This document shows, piece after piece, positions 1-9,343 of a stretch of DNA of 38,582 nucleotides. This DNA is from an uncultured Bacteroidaceae bacterium (lineage in GTDB: Bacteria > Bacteroidota > Bacteroidia > Bacteroidales > Bacteroidaceae). A program made the translations under genes and the position numbers. The notes beneath the pieces are model-generated. The model was not told the DNA's origin and searched no databases. It saw nothing but the letters and a program-made list of their open reading frames with translations. The stretch spans positions 1 to 38,582 of the forward strand of contig CALUIR010000027.1 in assembly GCA_944320785.1 (NCBI GenBank). The letters are read 5' to 3'. Position 1 is the first letter of the stretch. Each line of letters starts with the position of its first letter.

Positions 1-19
1 TTTCTTACGGACATTTTTA

Positions 20-48
20 TTTTATCGGCTGAAAAACAGCCGATAAAA
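20..48. terminator. Strong hairpin, possible terminator of a gene off the left edge
   Basis: A perfect 12-bp inverted repeat (TTTTATCGGCTG and its complement, extendable by one A-T pair) encloses a loop of five A. It has T-rich sequence on its left and only a short TT on its right, so it could stop transcription from either side. No gene to the left is visible in the window. Confidence 0.5.
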
Positions 49-81
49 TTGTCGTGGCGGAAAATAGAATGGTTACTGTAT

Positions 82-140
82 ATCTCTAACCTGAGGATGT
101 GTATCTTTAGCCTAAGGATGTATATCCTTAGCTTAAAGAT
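82..140. repeat. Three 17-bp imperfect palindromes at 21-bp spacing (intergenic element, copy 1)
   Basis: Units at 82-98, 103-119 and 124-140 follow the pattern ATCYYTARSCTRARGAT, each a dyad around a central base, separated by 4-bp spacers. The last unit runs into AAAGTTCCC, exactly as in the copy at 35.5 kb. To the right lie TTTCCCATGCGG (about 188-199) and a GC-rich module (about 208-222, minus orientation) that recur beside the other copies. The remainder of 1-297 contains only this element and two hairpins; I see no gene. Confidence 0.8.
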
Positions 141-225
141 AAAGTTCCCGCTGTGGTGAATTGGATTTCTTGTGCGGCTAAGCGGGATTTCCCATGCGGT
201 TCGGTGGACGTTCTTGCACGGGCGG

Positions 226-262
226 GCAAAAAAAGGAGGCGCGCCTCACGGCGAACCTCCTT
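226..262 (-). terminator. Rho-independent terminator of the first T9SS cargo gene
   Basis: Read on the minus strand, the arms AAGGAGG and CCTCCTT enclose an inner CGCC/GGCG stem and are followed by seven T (228-234 on the plus strand). The hairpin begins about 35 bases beyond the stop codon at 298. Confidence 0.85.
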
Positions 263-297
263 CACGCTATGTGTAAAAAATGAATGAATAATCAGGA

Positions 298-2898
298 TTA
301 CCTCTTGATGAGGCGTTCCGTCTTTGTGGCGCCATCCGCAGTGACGATGTTCAGCAGGTAAGTGCCTTGCGGCAATGCCGACACGTCGAGGCGGCACGTT
401 GTGCCTTCGGCTTCTTCCTGCATCAGCAGGCTGCCGGACAGCGAGTAGATGCGCACGCTCTGGATGCCTTCGCCGCAGGCCACGTCCACATGGCCCGCAG
501 CCGGGTTCGGCCCGACGGTGAATGTGGCGGCGCCAGTGTCGGAAATGGAGGTGGGGTCGGACACTTCTACAAAGAATGTGCTGTAATAGCTGTCGCTCAT
601 GTTGGCGATGGTGTTTTCATTGTACATAAGCGCCATGTCATACAGCCCGGTGTCCATGTTGCCCACGTTGATGACAAAATCCAGTGTCTGCTGTTCGCCC
701 GCGGGGATGGTGGCATTGACTGCTTCCGTACGGAATAGTATGTTCTCAAAATAGTCAACAAATGCCATGAAAACTTCTCCCTCATAAGTGCTGCCGCCCG
801 TGTTCTCTACGAGGATGCTGAACGGCACGTCCGTGTTTTGCAGGAACACGAGGTACGAGTCTGCATTGAGTTCTTCGGTTTCCACGATTTGCAGGACTGG
901 CAGGGTGGGGTCGGCTTCCACGGTGACGTAAGTGTTGTACAGGTAGTCGGAGTTCCCCTCTTCATCTTCCCAAAGGATGTCCAGGTAATAATCGCTGGCC
1001 GGCACTTCGGCGGCATCCAGCGTCCCGGTGAAAGTCAGTGTCTGGCTCTCGCCGTTGGCGATGCTCACTGCTTTTGTGTCCGTATAATAGGGGTTGTAGA
1101 AATCGGCAATCTGGAGGGTGATGCTTCCATTGAACGCCTGCCCGTCGTTCCTCACCACAGCGGTGATGGTGAATTCCGTGTTCTGCGCTATCGCTTCAGG
1201 GATGCTGCTTTCCGCCTCCACGAGGGAGAGGACGGGGCCTTCGTCTGGGTTGAGTGACACGGTCACTGCATTGCCTCCGCTGATGGCATTGAAATATTCT
1301 CCATCGTCATAACCGACGTACAGGTAGTATTCGCCAGTAGCCAAATCCCCCACATTGCAAGTGGCGGTGAAGCCGTAGCTGCCGTCCTTGGCCACGGTCA
1401 TGTCCTGATAGTCGGATTCATACATGATATAGGCCTGCCCGCTCCATGGGTCTTGCTGCACGAGGGCGATGCCCACCTGCCCAGTGAAGTCTGCGCCCGT
1501 GTTGCTGATGGTGCCCGACACGGTGAAGTCCTGGTTTTGGCAAATCGTTTCCGGCATCTCGGCAGTCTCCCAAGACAGGATGGGACTGATATCGGGGTTG
1601 ATTTCCACAGTCACGGCATCGCCGCCGCCGATGATGTCAAGGTTGGCGGTCACTACATACAGGTAGTAAGTGCCTGCGGCCACGTCGCTCCCCACTGTTC
1701 CTTTGATTTCCACCGGGAGGGATTCATTGCGTGCGATGGCGGCATCTTGGTATTCGCTTTCGTAATAAATGTTCCCATCATAGTCAGTCAGCACCACGCC
1801 TATCTTTCCGTTGAAGTCGGCTCCCGCGTTAGCCACCGTGCCTGTCACGGTAAATTCCACGCCTTGCATGATGCTTGCCGGGATGCTTTCATCGCTCATT
1901 GACAAGTCGGGTCCTTCTTTTTCCATGACTTCCACCATCACATAATCGCTTCCGTTCGAGAGCGGCAGGAAGGTGATATAGCCGTTTGCTATCGTTCCGA
2001 TGAGCATCATGTACTCTCCCGGCTGGACGCTGCTGGAGATATAATATGGTATATTCACTGTTTCACTGCTGTTTGCGGCAATGGTTGTCGGAATCATGCT
2101 GGTGTTGTAGTCCACTTGGGTTGCTTGGCTGTTCGGGTCAAGCAAAGCCATGACGATATTGCCGCTGAACGGCAGTCCGCCTGTGTTTTCTATCTCCACC
2201 GTGAGCGTGCCGTCTTCGTTCTGGTTCAATGTTTCCGGGAACGTTGCATCGTTCGTCACGCTCAATATGTAGCTCGTGGAAGGATCGGGCAGCACTTCAA
2301 CGCCGATGATGTTGGCACTTTCTTCACCGTGTATGACGAGGTATTCCGTCGTCGTGGCGATCCCCATGTAATAGATGCCGGCTTCAATCAGGCTGCCATC
2401 AATATGCCCCGGTATGGAAACTTGCGTCGAACCGCCTTGCGGCACGCTGGCCGTCACATAATCTGTTGCATAGACGGTCGAAAATCCCATAGAGGTTTCT
2501 ATAAGGAGTACCGCTTGCACTTGCTCGTTGAAGTCAGCCGTTCCTTCATTATATAATGTGGTAGTGACGGTGAAGTCAGCATTTTGCTGCAACACGGAAT
2601 TCATGATTCCCGTTGCATCGAATGTCACGATAGCTTCACCAGTAGTTTCGTCCGCCCGTGCCGGTGCTTTTGCCCTCTTTGCCTTGACGGGAGCAATGGC
2701 TTTTGCGCCGGGCTTTGCGAGTTGCAACTGCGCGTCCCCTTTGCGGAGCGTCACGTTTGCCGGTGGCGTTTGCAGTTCTGTGGCAGGCTTCGTCTGCTTG
2801 GTGATGAGCCTTTTTGCCGGGCTTTGTTCCACTGGGCCGGCGGCCATTCCTACGCTTATCCCTATCAAAGCGCAGAGCAGAAGTACAATTTTCTTCAT
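298..2898 (-). CDS. Secreted six-module CARDB-like protein with T9SS type A sorting domain (paralogue 1)
   Basis: I recognise the architecture but no named gene. An 866-residue protein starts at MKKIVLLLCALIGISVG, a signal peptide; the longer ORF start at 2928 would put ten extra residues before it and lies inside the promoter. After a Lys/Ala/Pro-rich linker (residues ~25-85) come six modules of about 105-115 residues, each opening with a motif like QNxxFTVxxxxxNxGxxFxG and resembling CARDB/Ig-like folds. The last ~75 residues (NPAAGHVDV... to LIKR) form a T9SS type A domain, which directs export through the outer membrane and surface attachment. No catalytic motif is visible, so an adhesive or structural surface role is an inference. 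It follows the paralogue at 3127-5751 in the same orientation but has its own promoter and terminator. Confidence 0.88.
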   Translation of the reverse strand: MKKIVLLLCALIGISVGMAAGPVEQSPAKRLITKQTKPATELQTPPANVTLRKGDAQLQLAKPGAKAIAPVKAKRAKAPARADETTGEAIVTFDATGIMNSVLQQNADFTVTTTLYNEGTADFNEQVQAVLLIETSMGFSTVYATDYVTASVPQGGSTQVSIPGHIDGSLIEAGIYYMGIATTTEYLVIHGEESANIIGVEVLPDPSTSYILSVTNDATFPETLNQNEDGTLTVEIENTGGLPFSGNIVMALLDPNSQATQVDYNTSMIPTTIAANSSETVNIPYYISSSVQPGEYMMLIGTIANGYITFLPLSNGSDYVMVEVMEKEGPDLSMSDESIPASIMQGVEFTVTGTVANAGADFNGKIGVVLTDYDGNIYYESEYQDAAIARNESLPVEIKGTVGSDVAAGTYYLYVVTANLDIIGGGDAVTVEINPDISPILSWETAEMPETICQNQDFTVSGTISNTGADFTGQVGIALVQQDPWSGQAYIMYESDYQDMTVAKDGSYGFTATCNVGDLATGEYYLYVGYDDGEYFNAISGGNAVTVSLNPDEGPVLSLVEAESSIPEAIAQNTEFTITAVVRNDGQAFNGSITLQIADFYNPYYTDTKAVSIANGESQTLTFTGTLDAAEVPASDYYLDILWEDEEGNSDYLYNTYVTVEADPTLPVLQIVETEELNADSYLVFLQNTDVPFSILVENTGGSTYEGEVFMAFVDYFENILFRTEAVNATIPAGEQQTLDFVINVGNMDTGLYDMALMYNENTIANMSDSYYSTFFVEVSDPTSISDTGAATFTVGPNPAAGHVDVACGEGIQSVRIYSLSGSLLMQEEAEGTTCRLDVSALPQGTYLLNIVTADGATKTERLIKR

Positions 2899-2925
2899 AA
2901 TTAAAAAATTTGTGTTAATACACCC

Positions 2926-2956
2926 CAAATGTAGTCAAATGATAGAATAAAACAAA
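2926..2956 (-). promoter_or_regulatory. Bacteroidetes-type promoter for the first T9SS cargo gene
   Basis: On the minus strand TTTG (2953-2956) lies 19 bp before TACATTTG (2926-2933), matching the Bacteroidetes -33/-7 pattern. The ATG at 2898 follows 27 bases after the -7 box. Confidence 0.75.
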
Positions 2957-3075
2957 CGAATGATGCAAAAAAAATGCATATTAACGTATTGTTTTCTTCA
3001 AAACGTGATATATAACATGTTTTTGAAACCGTTCCTTTTCCTACGGGGGATGATGGGCAGAGTTTTTTAATGTAA

Positions 3076-3103
3076 AGAGGCACGCCTGAAAGAGCATGCC
3101 TCT
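3076..3103 (-). terminator. Probable terminator of the second T9SS cargo gene
   Basis: The arms AGAGGCACGC and GCATGCCTCT pair with one mismatch around an 8-base loop, 24 bases beyond the stop at 3127. On the minus strand the stem is followed by TTTACATT, a weak T tract. Confidence 0.6.
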
Positions 3104-3126
3104 CTTCATATACATGATGATATAGG

Positions 3127-5751
3127 CTATTCCTTTATGAATCGCTTTGTTTTCTTTGCGTTGCCATGAGTTATGATGGCCATCAGGTAAGCACCTTGCG
3201 GCAACGCCGACACGTTGAGCCGGCACGTTGTTCCTTCGGCTTCTTCCTGCATCAGCAGGCTTCCCGACAGCGAATAGATGCGCACGCTCTGGATGCCTTC
3301 GCTGCAAGCCACGTCCACATAGCTTGTTGCCGGATTAGGCTCGACGGTGAATGTAGCATCAGCTTTCGTGCCGGAAATGGCGCTGGGATTATCCTCTGCT
3401 TCTTTTACCTCAAGCATGAAAGTGTCCCATGCGGTATCCCCGATGCGCAGGCATTCGCCTTCATCATTGCAGATGGACAGTTTGTAGTACCCGGCTTCCA
3501 ATTCGTTTACCTGGATGGTGAAATCGAAAGTTTTAGCCTCACCTGCCGGAATGTCGGCATCGACCGGCTCACCGTAGAGCAGTATTTCCCGTCCCCAGTC
3601 GTCCGAGATGGCTAAAGCCAACGTGCCTTCGTAATTGCCGCCGCCTGTGTTCCGAATGGTGGCGTTGAACGGGTTTTCCCATCCTTGATAGAAAGTGACA
3701 TAAGTGCCAGAGTTTAATTCATCGGTTTCTGCAATGCTTAATGCGGGCGCCGTAGGGTCTGCGCCTACCTCCATGCCGGTGATGGTGTGGATGTAGCGGA
3801 AATATCCGCTTTCATTCTCGGCTACCACATCGAAGTAATAGTCATCATCCGGTTCGATGCCTGTGACGGTTTCCGTGAATGTCAGCAGTTTGTTTTCTCC
3901 ATTGGCAATGGTGACGGCCTGCGGGGCAGATGTGAATGCGATGCTGTTGCCATCAGCTATCTGGATGTAGATTTCCCCACTGAATGCCATGCCTTCATTC
4001 TTCACCATCACTTTGGTCGTGAATTCCGTGCCTTGGACGATAGATGTCGGCAAAGTGCTTTCTTCTTCCACAATGGAGAGCATCGGGGATGTTTCAGGAT
4101 TCAGTGTGACTTCTACATCATAGCCTTCGCTGATAGGATAGAAGTCATCACCCTCAAGGTAAGCAATATATAATGTGTACCAGCCGTCCACCAACGCGCC
4201 TACGTTGCCGGTGGCGGTAAAGTTGAAATGGCCGTCACGCGGCACGCTCACTTCTTGTGCCCCGGATTCGTACACGACCATCGTGCCGAATATGCTTTCC
4301 TCTACAAGGATTGCTTCCATTTGCCCAGTGAAATCGGCGCCTGTGTTGCTAATAGTGCCTTTCACGGCAAAATCCGCGCTTTGCATGATGGCAGAAGGCA
4401 CCTCGGTTGCTGCCCATGAAAGCACGGGTGTGGTTTCCGGATTGACTTCTATAGTTACGATGCTTCCTTCTCCAATCGGGATATAGTAACCGCCTGCCAT
4501 GTAAGCAATGCTTAAAAAGTATTGTCCTACAGGAATATCTGCACTTACAGTACCCATGAGGCTTAATTTTTTCGAAGCATCACGTGCAATATCGGCCTCT
4601 TGGAATTCATTAGCCCAGATGGCGTTTCCGTAGCTGGGGTCATACATCACGATGCCTATTTCCCCGTTGAAGTCCACGCCAGTGTTGGTGATGGTTGCCG
4701 GCAGGGTGAACTCCACATCCTGCGTGACCGTTTCGGGATAAATCGTCTGGTTTTCTTCTACAACCAATACTGGCCCTTCCTTTTCCAATACTTTAATCTC
4801 CACATCGTAGCTGCCGTCTGCTAATGGGATGTTGTACATCCATCCTTCCTCCTCATCTACCCAAGCGATATTCAGGGTGTAGGTTCCTGCATCTACAATG
4901 ATGCTGGGCAGATGGTAGGGGATCTGCACTTCTTCTGAGGCATTGGCTGCGATGCTTGCTTCCACAAAGTCAGTATAATAGACCATGTTGCCATTCTTGT
5001 CGGTTAAAGTCATGGAGATAGGTCCGTTAAACCCAATGCCGCCTGTGTTGGTGATGGTGACAGGCAATATACCATCCTCGTTTTGGTTCAAAGTCTCTGG
5101 AATCATTGTCTTAGCGGTCATGCTTAAGATGAAATTAGTGGCAGGGTCAGGCAGTACTTGTATGGGGAAGATGTTGGCTTCCGGGTCATCGTTCAGGCAG
5201 AGATAACCTGCCGTTGCGCCAATGCCTAAGAAATAAGTACCGGCTGGCACCTCGCTGCTGTTGATGTGTCCGGGGATAGACACCTTTTGGGAACTTCCTT
5301 TGGCCACACTGACCGGCACAGGATCGGTCTCATAAACAATGTCGAAGCCCCAAAAGGAATCGCCTGTAAGCAATACTGCACGGATTTCATCCTCAAAATC
5401 CGTCTCGCTTTCATTATATAATGTAGTAATGACAGTGAAGTCTGCATTTTCTTGCAACATGGTGGTGGCAGCTTCTGCAGAATCAAAAGTTGGCAAGGAT
5501 ACTTCGGCCGTTTCGTTTACGCGGGATGCTGCTTTTGTTGCTTTAGCGGGTGCGATGGTTTTTGTGTTGGAGTTGGCTTTCTGCCACTTCAAGGTTTGTC
5601 CTTGCTTGACGGGATGTTGATGGATGATTTGCGACGGTGTCTCTTGATTCGTTTGTCGGACAAGCAATCTTCTTTCCGGCTGTTGTCCTGCCGGCCATCC
5701 TGCGCCTATGGATAACAGAACGCAGAATAACATAAGTAAAACTTTCTTCAT
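3127..5751 (-). CDS. Secreted six-module CARDB-like protein with T9SS type A sorting domain (paralogue 2)
   Basis: This 874-residue tandem paralogue of the 298-2898 protein has the same plan. It has a signal peptide (MKKVLLMLFCVLLSIGAG), a Lys/Ala/Thr-rich linker, and six modules opening with motifs such as LQENADFTV, LNQNEDG, VTQDVEFTL and IVQGTEFTT. It ends in a T9SS type A domain (from about NPATSYVDV to RFIKE). The modules have diverged considerably from the neighbour, but the sorting domain is almost identical (SVRIYSLSGSLLMQEEAE in both). The start is set at the MKK of the signal peptide; the longer ORF would add twelve residues. The function of the modules is unknown; cell-surface display is inferred from the sorting domain. 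Confidence 0.88.
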   Translation of the reverse strand: MKKVLLMLFCVLLSIGAGWPAGQQPERRLLVRQTNQETPSQIIHQHPVKQGQTLKWQKANSNTKTIAPAKATKAASRVNETAEVSLPTFDSAEAATTMLQENADFTVITTLYNESETDFEDEIRAVLLTGDSFWGFDIVYETDPVPVSVAKGSSQKVSIPGHINSSEVPAGTYFLGIGATAGYLCLNDDPEANIFPIQVLPDPATNFILSMTAKTMIPETLNQNEDGILPVTITNTGGIGFNGPISMTLTDKNGNMVYYTDFVEASIAANASEEVQIPYHLPSIIVDAGTYTLNIAWVDEEEGWMYNIPLADGSYDVEIKVLEKEGPVLVVEENQTIYPETVTQDVEFTLPATITNTGVDFNGEIGIVMYDPSYGNAIWANEFQEADIARDASKKLSLMGTVSADIPVGQYFLSIAYMAGGYYIPIGEGSIVTIEVNPETTPVLSWAATEVPSAIMQSADFAVKGTISNTGADFTGQMEAILVEESIFGTMVVYESGAQEVSVPRDGHFNFTATGNVGALVDGWYTLYIAYLEGDDFYPISEGYDVEVTLNPETSPMLSIVEEESTLPTSIVQGTEFTTKVMVKNEGMAFSGEIYIQIADGNSIAFTSAPQAVTIANGENKLLTFTETVTGIEPDDDYYFDVVAENESGYFRYIHTITGMEVGADPTAPALSIAETDELNSGTYVTFYQGWENPFNATIRNTGGGNYEGTLALAISDDWGREILLYGEPVDADIPAGEAKTFDFTIQVNELEAGYYKLSICNDEGECLRIGDTAWDTFMLEVKEAEDNPSAISGTKADATFTVEPNPATSYVDVACSEGIQSVRIYSLSGSLLMQEEAEGTTCRLNVSALPQGAYLMAIITHGNAKKTKRFIKE

Positions 5752-5784
5752 AGTACAGTTGTTTAAAGTGAATTGTATGCGCCC

Positions 5785-5814
5785 CAAATATATTGAATAT
5801 TAGCATAAGACAAA
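5785..5814 (-). promoter_or_regulatory. Probable promoter for the second T9SS cargo gene
   Basis: On the minus strand TTTG (5811-5814) precedes TATATTTG (5785-5792) by 18 bp. The -7 box lies 33 bases before the ATG at 5751. The rest of 5815-5959 shows no gene. Confidence 0.65.
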
Positions 5815-5959
5815 AGGATATGGATAAAAAACGAGTATTTATTCGTCATATTCTACAAGAAAAGGCATGCAATCAATTTGTTTGCGTTGAAATGGCATTC
5901 AAAACCTTTTGGACCTGATTTTTATAAAGTAATATCGTTGTAAACAATAGTAAATAAAA

Positions 5960-5989
5960 AATCCTCAGATGCATCAACATCCAAGGATT
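5960..5989 (-). terminator. Terminator of tRNA-Arg
   Basis: On the minus strand, AATCCT-tg-GATG pairs with CATC-tg-AGGATT around a 6-base loop and is followed by TTTTTTATTT. It starts 6 bases after the tRNA CCA end. Confidence 0.85.
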
Positions 5990-5995
5990 CCCCGT

Positions 5996-6072
<77 letters not shown>

Positions 6073-6088
6073 AGCCTTAATTGTGGCG

Positions 6089-6118
6089 CAAAGGTACAAC
6101 TTTAAATGATATCTCAAA
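6089..6118 (-). promoter_or_regulatory. Promoter for tRNA-Arg
   Basis: On the minus strand TTTTTG (ending at 6115) precedes TACCTTTG (6089-6096) by 18 bp. The -7 box ends 16 bases before the mature tRNA 5' end at 6072. Confidence 0.7.
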
Positions 6119-6162
6119 AAGAAAAACTGATTTTTATATGTATGTGGAAAAGGAATATGCCA

Positions 6163-9100
6163 TTATGCAATTTCTTCAATCTCGTTTTCATAGACGTACC
6201 ATAAACACCCTTTTATATCATGGTATTCTTCCATTTGTGAAAGTAGCTCCATGTATTCCCGTATTTGCAAGGCATATTCAGCTTTTCTTTTCCCGAATTT
6301 CAGATCCACAATAATGGCGCTATGGTCCTTTGTCATGACACGGTCCGGACGGCGGACGATTGTCCTCTCACCTTTTCGGAAAACAATATCACGTTCGGTA
6401 AGAAGTTTATATTTTCCTGAATACCAATCTGATATGATTGGATCAGAGAGGACATGGAATGCAAACTTCTGCAGCCTGTCTTTTTCCGCTTGTGAACTTA
6501 TAATGCCATCGAACAATAGTTTGGAAGCAGCGGCATTGACATCCTCCTTCGTTTGGATATTGGAGAAAAACGTGTGAAACAATTGCCCTTGGCTGATATA
6601 TTTTTCGGAAAGTTCTTCTTTCCCTTTGATAAATTGTGCTGAACGGTTAGATTGTCTGAATTCGACACGGTGGCTGAAAGTCTCCATCTGTACCATCTTT
6701 TTGACAGGCGGCATGTCCAGTTTATTATAGGTCCGCGTAGCAACAGGATGGGATGATGGAACCAAGCAGCCGTACTCATAAGGCGCAGTTTCATCCCATT
6801 CTTTATTATCTTGAGCTTGGATAGCATGGACGGATTGCGTCAAGAGGTCTGCTACAGTGTTTTTCCGATGGGCTTTGCCGAATACAAGAAGGTTTTTCTC
6901 TGCACGGGTGAAAGCAACGTACAGGATGTTCAGATTGTCCACCCAAAGCTGTATCTTTTCTTCCTGATAACTGCCTTTATAGACAGACTCATCCATTTTT
7001 GATGAATAGTTGATAGGGACAAGATCCAACTCATTGAATGGAGGCACTGTAGGCGCACACCATACAAGCTGCGTGCTTTCATTTTCCAGTTTCCAATCGC
7101 AGAAAGGAACCAGCACGGTATGGAATTCCAATCCCTTTGAATCATGAATGGACATGATGCGTATGCCCTCTATTTCGCCGGAAGGGATGGTCTGCCCCTT
7201 TAGTTTCTCATCCCAATAAGCAAGGAATTGCCCGATATCGGACGGGTTGCTTTGCAGATACTCCAATACCGCATCATCGAAAGCAAAAAGATAAGCATCT
7301 TGGCCTTCCATCTGTCCGACGTTGAACAGGGTGAATAATGATTCAATCAGTTCATACAAAGGCATCAGTCGGAGAATTTCCAGTTGGCTTGCAAATTCTT
7401 CCGGCAAGTATTTTTCTATATGGTGTACAGACATTTCTTCCAAAGACAAGGCATGGTGCAATACATCATTCTGGTAAGCCACGGCAAGTTGAGTGGCTGC
7501 AATTGTGTTGGTGGCATCTGACAGGTAGCGCAACGCATTGATGAGCATGCAGAGAGCGGGCGATGCATCCATCCGAAAGGCATTGTCGGATACGATGCGG
7601 TAAGGCAAGTTCTGCCTGAAATAATCTGCAATCAACGGGATAACCTTGTTTTTCCTCACAAGGATGGCGATGTCTGACGGGTTTACTCCGGCTTCAACCA
7701 AATGGCGTATTTCACTCCCGATGGCATCCAGCATGCGTTCTTCATAGGTCTTGTCTTCATCGTTGCCGAAGAATTGCATTTTCACATATCCTTTGTCTTC
7801 CTTTTGTATGGCAAGCTGACGGACATCCGCGTAAGCAGAAAGGAGTTCCTCGCAATCTTTCTGTTCCTTTCCTTTGTAAATTTCGTTCAAGAAACGGCAG
7901 GCTTCTGTGAACAGTTGGTTGTTGAATCTGATGATGTTGTTTTCACTTCTACGGTTGGTGGTCAATGACTTAATGGTTACCGGGAATGCTCCGACAGCAT
8001 CTTTAAGTCCGTTCAATATTCTCCAGTCCCCGTTTCGCCATCGGTATATGGACTGTTTGACATCGCCGACAATCAAGCTGTTGGCACCTTGCGAAAGCCC
8101 TTCAAGCAAAAGCAGTTTGAAGTTGTCCCATTGCATCCGTGAAGTGTCTTGGAACTCATCAATCATCACATGGCGGATATTGCTGCCTGTTTTTTCAAAT
8201 ACAAAGGATGAGTCACCGTCTTTCATTAATTCGTGAAGCAAGGTATTGGTGTCAGAGAGGAGAAAACGGTTGTTTTCCTGGTTTTGTGCTTTGACTTCTT
8301 CATCGATGCTTGCCAAGAGTTGAAGATTGTTCAGATAATGCAGAGACAAGTTGCAGGAGTTAAGGAGGATATTATTGGGATGGCGCATTCCTTCGCATTC
8401 CTGAAGCAATGGCAACAATTGCTGCTCCACAACAGGAAGCAATGTGCTTTTGATTTTTGATGTTTTGGAAATCCATTCTTCTGCGTCATCCAAGAATTTT
8501 TCCACTGTGGCGTTGCGGACTTTTTCATCGATGATTCCGTCGCTTATCTTCAAGAAATACCCGGCAATATTTTTCCCATATTTAATGTCCGATAGGCTGA
8601 TGCTGTTTCTATCCATGATTTCTTGGAACCGTTCGGCAAATTCTTTCATTTGGTTCAGAACTTCTTCACGGATGCCTTTCAGCTTGGCACGGTAATTCCG
8701 CAAGTAATCTTTTTCTTTCAGTTTGCTGCGGAGTTTCCCGCCTTTCTCCAAATATTCTTCGTTGAATATGTTTAGCCCGAATCGTTTTATTTCATCCGAT
8801 ATGTTCCATCGGTGGTCGTTTTCTATTTTTTCATGGATGTATTCCAGCAACCAAAGAAGAATAGGGGAATTGCGTGTCAACTTCTCAATCATGGCATCTA
8901 CCGCGTCATTCAAGACTCCTGTATTGTCGATTTCAAGACGCATGTTGGCGCCCAACCTCAGTTCGCGCGCCAAGTTGCGCATGACAGATTGGAAAAACGA
9001 ATCAATGGTCTCTATCCGGAAATGGCTGTAATCATGCAGGATATAATTTAATGCTTTCTCTGCTGCAGCCATGATGTCGTTTTTGGGCAGATGCAGGCTT

Positions 9101-9339
9101 TCATTGATACTCTGGATGTAAGGAGCGGAATTTATGTCGTCAATAGAGATGCCATACAGTTGCGTGAGGATTCGTTCTTTCATTTCTGCCGTAGCCTTGT
9201 TGGTGAATGTCACGGCAAGGATATTGCGGTATGCACGCGGATTTACGATTAGCAACTTAATATATTCAACTGCCAATGTAAATGTTTTGCCGGAACCGGC
9301 AGAGGCTTTGTAAACGACTAATTCAGGAGCAGGACTCAT
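6163..9339 (-). CDS. UvrD/RecB-family helicase-nuclease (AddA-like)
   Basis: This 1058-residue protein is a superfamily 1 ATP-dependent DNA helicase with a C-terminal nuclease, of the type that resects double-strand breaks with an AddB-like partner. Visible motifs are Walker A ASAGSGKT (residues 12-19), the DEFQDTS Walker B near residue 390, GDVKQSIYRWR, TNRRS, IMSIHDSKGLEF and YVAFTRAEKNLL. At the C-terminus GQLFHTF and RPDRV...VDLKFGK (Asp999, Asp1012, Lys1014) match the PD-(D/E)XK RecB nuclease. The length fits AddA-like proteins of Bacteroidales. The ATG lies 4 bp after the stop of the acyl-CoA ligase, so the two are probably cotranscribed. No AddB-like gene is present in the window. It could be called addA, but the partner is unseen, so no symbol is given. 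Confidence 0.92.
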   Translation of the reverse strand: MSPAPELVVYKASAGSGKTFTLAVEYIKLLIVNPRAYRNILAVTFTNKATAEMKERILTQLYGISIDDINSAPYIQSINESLHLPKNDIMAAAEKALNYILHDYSHFRIETIDSFFQSVMRNLARELRLGANMRLEIDNTGVLNDAVDAMIEKLTRNSPILLWLLEYIHEKIENDHRWNISDEIKRFGLNIFNEEYLEKGGKLRSKLKEKDYLRNYRAKLKGIREEVLNQMKEFAERFQEIMDRNSISLSDIKYGKNIAGYFLKISDGIIDEKVRNATVEKFLDDAEEWISKTSKIKSTLLPVVEQQLLPLLQECEGMRHPNNILLNSCNLSLHYLNNLQLLASIDEEVKAQNQENNRFLLSDTNTLLHELMKDGDSSFVFEKTGSNIRHVMIDEFQDTSRMQWDNFKLLLLEGLSQGANSLIVGDVKQSIYRWRNGDWRILNGLKDAVGAFPVTIKSLTTNRRSENNIIRFNNQLFTEACRFLNEIYKGKEQKDCEELLSAYADVRQLAIQKEDKGYVKMQFFGNDEDKTYEERMLDAIGSEIRHLVEAGVNPSDIAILVRKNKVIPLIADYFRQNLPYRIVSDNAFRMDASPALCMLINALRYLSDATNTIAATQLAVAYQNDVLHHALSLEEMSVHHIEKYLPEEFASQLEILRLMPLYELIESLFTLFNVGQMEGQDAYLFAFDDAVLEYLQSNPSDIGQFLAYWDEKLKGQTIPSGEIEGIRIMSIHDSKGLEFHTVLVPFCDWKLENESTQLVWCAPTVPPFNELDLVPINYSSKMDESVYKGSYQEEKIQLWVDNLNILYVAFTRAEKNLLVFGKAHRKNTVADLLTQSVHAIQAQDNKEWDETAPYEYGCLVPSSHPVATRTYNKLDMPPVKKMVQMETFSHRVEFRQSNRSAQFIKGKEELSEKYISQGQLFHTFFSNIQTKEDVNAAASKLLFDGIISSQAEKDRLQKFAFHVLSDPIISDWYSGKYKLLTERDIVFRKGERTIVRRPDRVMTKDHSAIIVDLKFGKRKAEYALQIREYMELLSQMEEYHDIKGCLWYVYENEIEEIA

Positions 9340-9343
9340 ACAT

